Assembly (NCBI GenBank): GCA_947484245.1
Contig: CANKOT010000122.1
Coordinates: 1-6,736 of the forward strand
Reading direction: 5' to 3'
Length of the DNA: 6,736 nucleotides
DNA from: Comamonadaceae bacterium
GTDB taxonomy: Bacteria; Pseudomonadota; Gammaproteobacteria; Burkholderiales; Burkholderiaceae
Shown here: positions 5,515 to 6,736 of the stretch, one piece after another
Layout of the letters: each line of letters opens with the position of its first letter
How positions within the stretch are numbered: position 1 is the first letter of the stretch
Made by a program: the position numbers and the translations under genes
The notes under the pieces: model-generated
What the model was told of the DNA's origin: nothing
The model's database searches: none
Seen by the model: only the letters and a program-made list of their open reading frames with translations

Positions 5515-6736
5515 TTAAATCGCCTCGCCAACAGCCTCCCGCCAAGCCTGCACAATCATCACCATAGCCAAGGTATCCAACTCACAATACCTCAACAACG
5601 CCTCCCGAATCATCCGGCGCTCTACTTCATCCACATCCTCAAACTGCAACCGCGCATAAGCCGTAGCCGCCGCGCCGCCCTCCGTAATCGCCAACACATC
5701 TGGGTCCTCACCCGGCATCAGCCCTTCACCCAGCAAATCTTCCCCATCCAAACGCAGCAAGTCATAAGGCTCTAGCGGCACAGAAGCATCAGAAGCACTG
5801 GGCACCCACCATGCAAAGTTCTTGAAATTCTTGCTCGGTATAGCTGCCTGCTTAGCACCCAAGCCTCCCCCAACAACAACACCTGAACCAGAACCAGCAA
5901 CACCTAGCCCCTCACCCCCATAAACCTCCCCCGAATACAAACTCTTCAACACCCCAGACCACTTCATTACCGAAGGCAGCACCTTCTTAATCGAACTACT
6001 CCCCTTAATCCCCTCAGCAAAATAAGCCCGCTTACTCAGCGCACACAAATCCACCATCGCCCTGCTGCCACCCGTCGTCAGCGTGCGAACAAACTCAATC
6101 AACTCCAGCGCATCTTCCGGCGCGCCACGCTCTAAACACCCCTCCAACTGCCCCACCACCTTATTCAAAATCGTATTCTCATGCGGACTCCACATAAACA
6201 CCGTGCCCCCATCCCCTTCCAACTCCGCCCTTAGCGCCCGCGCAAACTCAAAATTCGGAAACACCACCGGGTCAGTCATCAAAAACTCCCCCACATGCGC
6301 CACCGAACCATCGGCCTGCATCACGTGATGAGAAAACTGAAACGCCACCGGCTCATAAGGCCGCATCCCCTTGTGAAAAGGAATGGCCACCGTGCTAGTT
6401 TCAAAATCAATGAAGTGATACGGATACTGCCAAGTGCGCATCTCCTGGCGCATCACCCCATCGGCCATCCAAAACCCACCCCTGTCTTCCTCCGGCGGAA
6501 TGCCGCTCACCTGCATCCACTGCCGCTCAGACAAACTTAACTCAGGCCGCGCATCCACAATCTCAACGGCATGACCCGCCTTGCTTAGCAACACCGTGCC
6601 ATCGCTAATGAGCTGGTCCTTGCGCCTAAAGTTGTAAATGTCTAGCACCGTACCTTCTGCCAACTGACTAGGCGTGAGGCCATACTTCTGCTGCCAACAT
6701 TCCTCAAACCCACTCAACAGCCCATCCTGCGGCCGC
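5515..6736 (-). CDS. DUF2779 protein with DEDDy-type exonuclease core (5' end outside window)
   Basis: The frame is open to the right edge, so the N-terminus is missing; positions below count from a TTG codon at 6717. The core has RNase H-fold exonuclease motifs: motif I DFE in YHFIDFETSTVAIPFHKG (Asp104, Glu106), WSPHENTIL (176-184), MVDL (Asp223), GSSSIKKVLP (239-248), and motif III Y-x3-D in RYCELDTLAM (Tyr377, Asp381). This layout matches DUF2779, where a Cas4/RecB-like PD-(D/E)XK domain usually precedes the core; that part would lie beyond the window. A DNA or RNA nuclease role is inferred from these motifs. A Gly/Ser/Val-rich stretch at about 267-288 looks like an insertion between the conserved SIKKVLP and PSKNF segments. 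The TTG at 6717 has no ribosome-binding site and is not a credible start. Confidence 0.88.
   Translation of the reverse strand, partial: RPQDGLLSGFEECWQQKYGLTPSQLAEGTVLDIYNFRRKDQLISDGTVLLSKAGHAVEIVDARPELSLSERQWMQVSGIPPEEDRGGFWMADGVMRQEMRTWQYPYHFIDFETSTVAIPFHKGMRPYEPVAFQFSHHVMQADGSVAHVGEFLMTDPVVFPNFEFARALRAELEGDGGTVFMWSPHENTILNKVVGQLEGCLERGAPEDALELIEFVRTLTTGGSRAMVDLCALSKRAYFAEGIKGSSSIKKVLPSVMKWSGVLKSLYSGEVYGGEGLGVAGSGSGVVVGGGLGAKQAAIPSKNFKNFAWWVPSASDASVPLEPYDLLRLDGEDLLGEGLMPGEDPDVLAITEGGAAATAYARLQFEDVDEVERRMIREALLRYCELDTLAMVMIVQAWREAVGEAI

Noticed and set aside
6715..6717. TTG at 6717 as the start of the DUF2779 protein
   Set aside because: There is no ribosome-binding site, the frame stays open upstream to the window edge, and the family normally has an additional N-terminal domain.

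Overview
The window looks like chromosomal DNA of a proteobacterium, most likely a betaproteobacterium of the Burkholderiales type. That is a family-level impression from base composition, Shine-Dalgarno use and protein types, and I have no direct marker for it. There are no tRNAs, rRNAs, transposases or CRISPR arrays. Genes fill almost all of it; the longest gene-free gap is about 190 bases.

Left block (1-3058, minus strand): a two-gene operon read leftward. The first gene encodes a Sel1-repeat (TPR-like) protein. The second encodes a secreted DUF3857/transglutaminase-like protein that runs off the left edge. They overlap by 4 bases (ATGA). The Sel1 gene is unusual: its only good ribosome-binding site and ATG lie in a different frame from the 551-codon repeat ORF. 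The two frames join through a -1 shift at a C-AAA-AAG sequence, giving a continuous protein of about 597 residues.

Middle block (3248-5173, plus strand): a SprT-like zinc metallopeptidase with a C-terminal zinc ribbon, a 97-residue protein with a hydrophobic N-terminus, and a WYL-domain HTH regulator. The last two are 14 bases apart and probably co-transcribed. The 8-bp palindrome GTTTAAAC occurs five times within about 330 bases across these two genes, and I see it nowhere else in the window. It is a candidate binding site, possibly for the WYL regulator.

Right block (5182-6736, minus strand): a 78-residue protein with degenerate SDG-type repeats, preceded by a perfect Shine-Dalgarno, and upstream of it the C-terminal 400 or so residues of a DUF2779 protein with a DEDDy-type exonuclease core. 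That gene enters from the right edge, and the window ends exactly on a NotI-type GCGGCCGC.

SprT-like proteases, WYL regulators and DUF2779 nucleases each have plausible links to DNA damage or DNA processing. Nothing in the sequence proves that they work together, and the right block has the opposite orientation. The best leads are the apparent frameshift in the Sel1 gene and the GTTTAAAC cluster.
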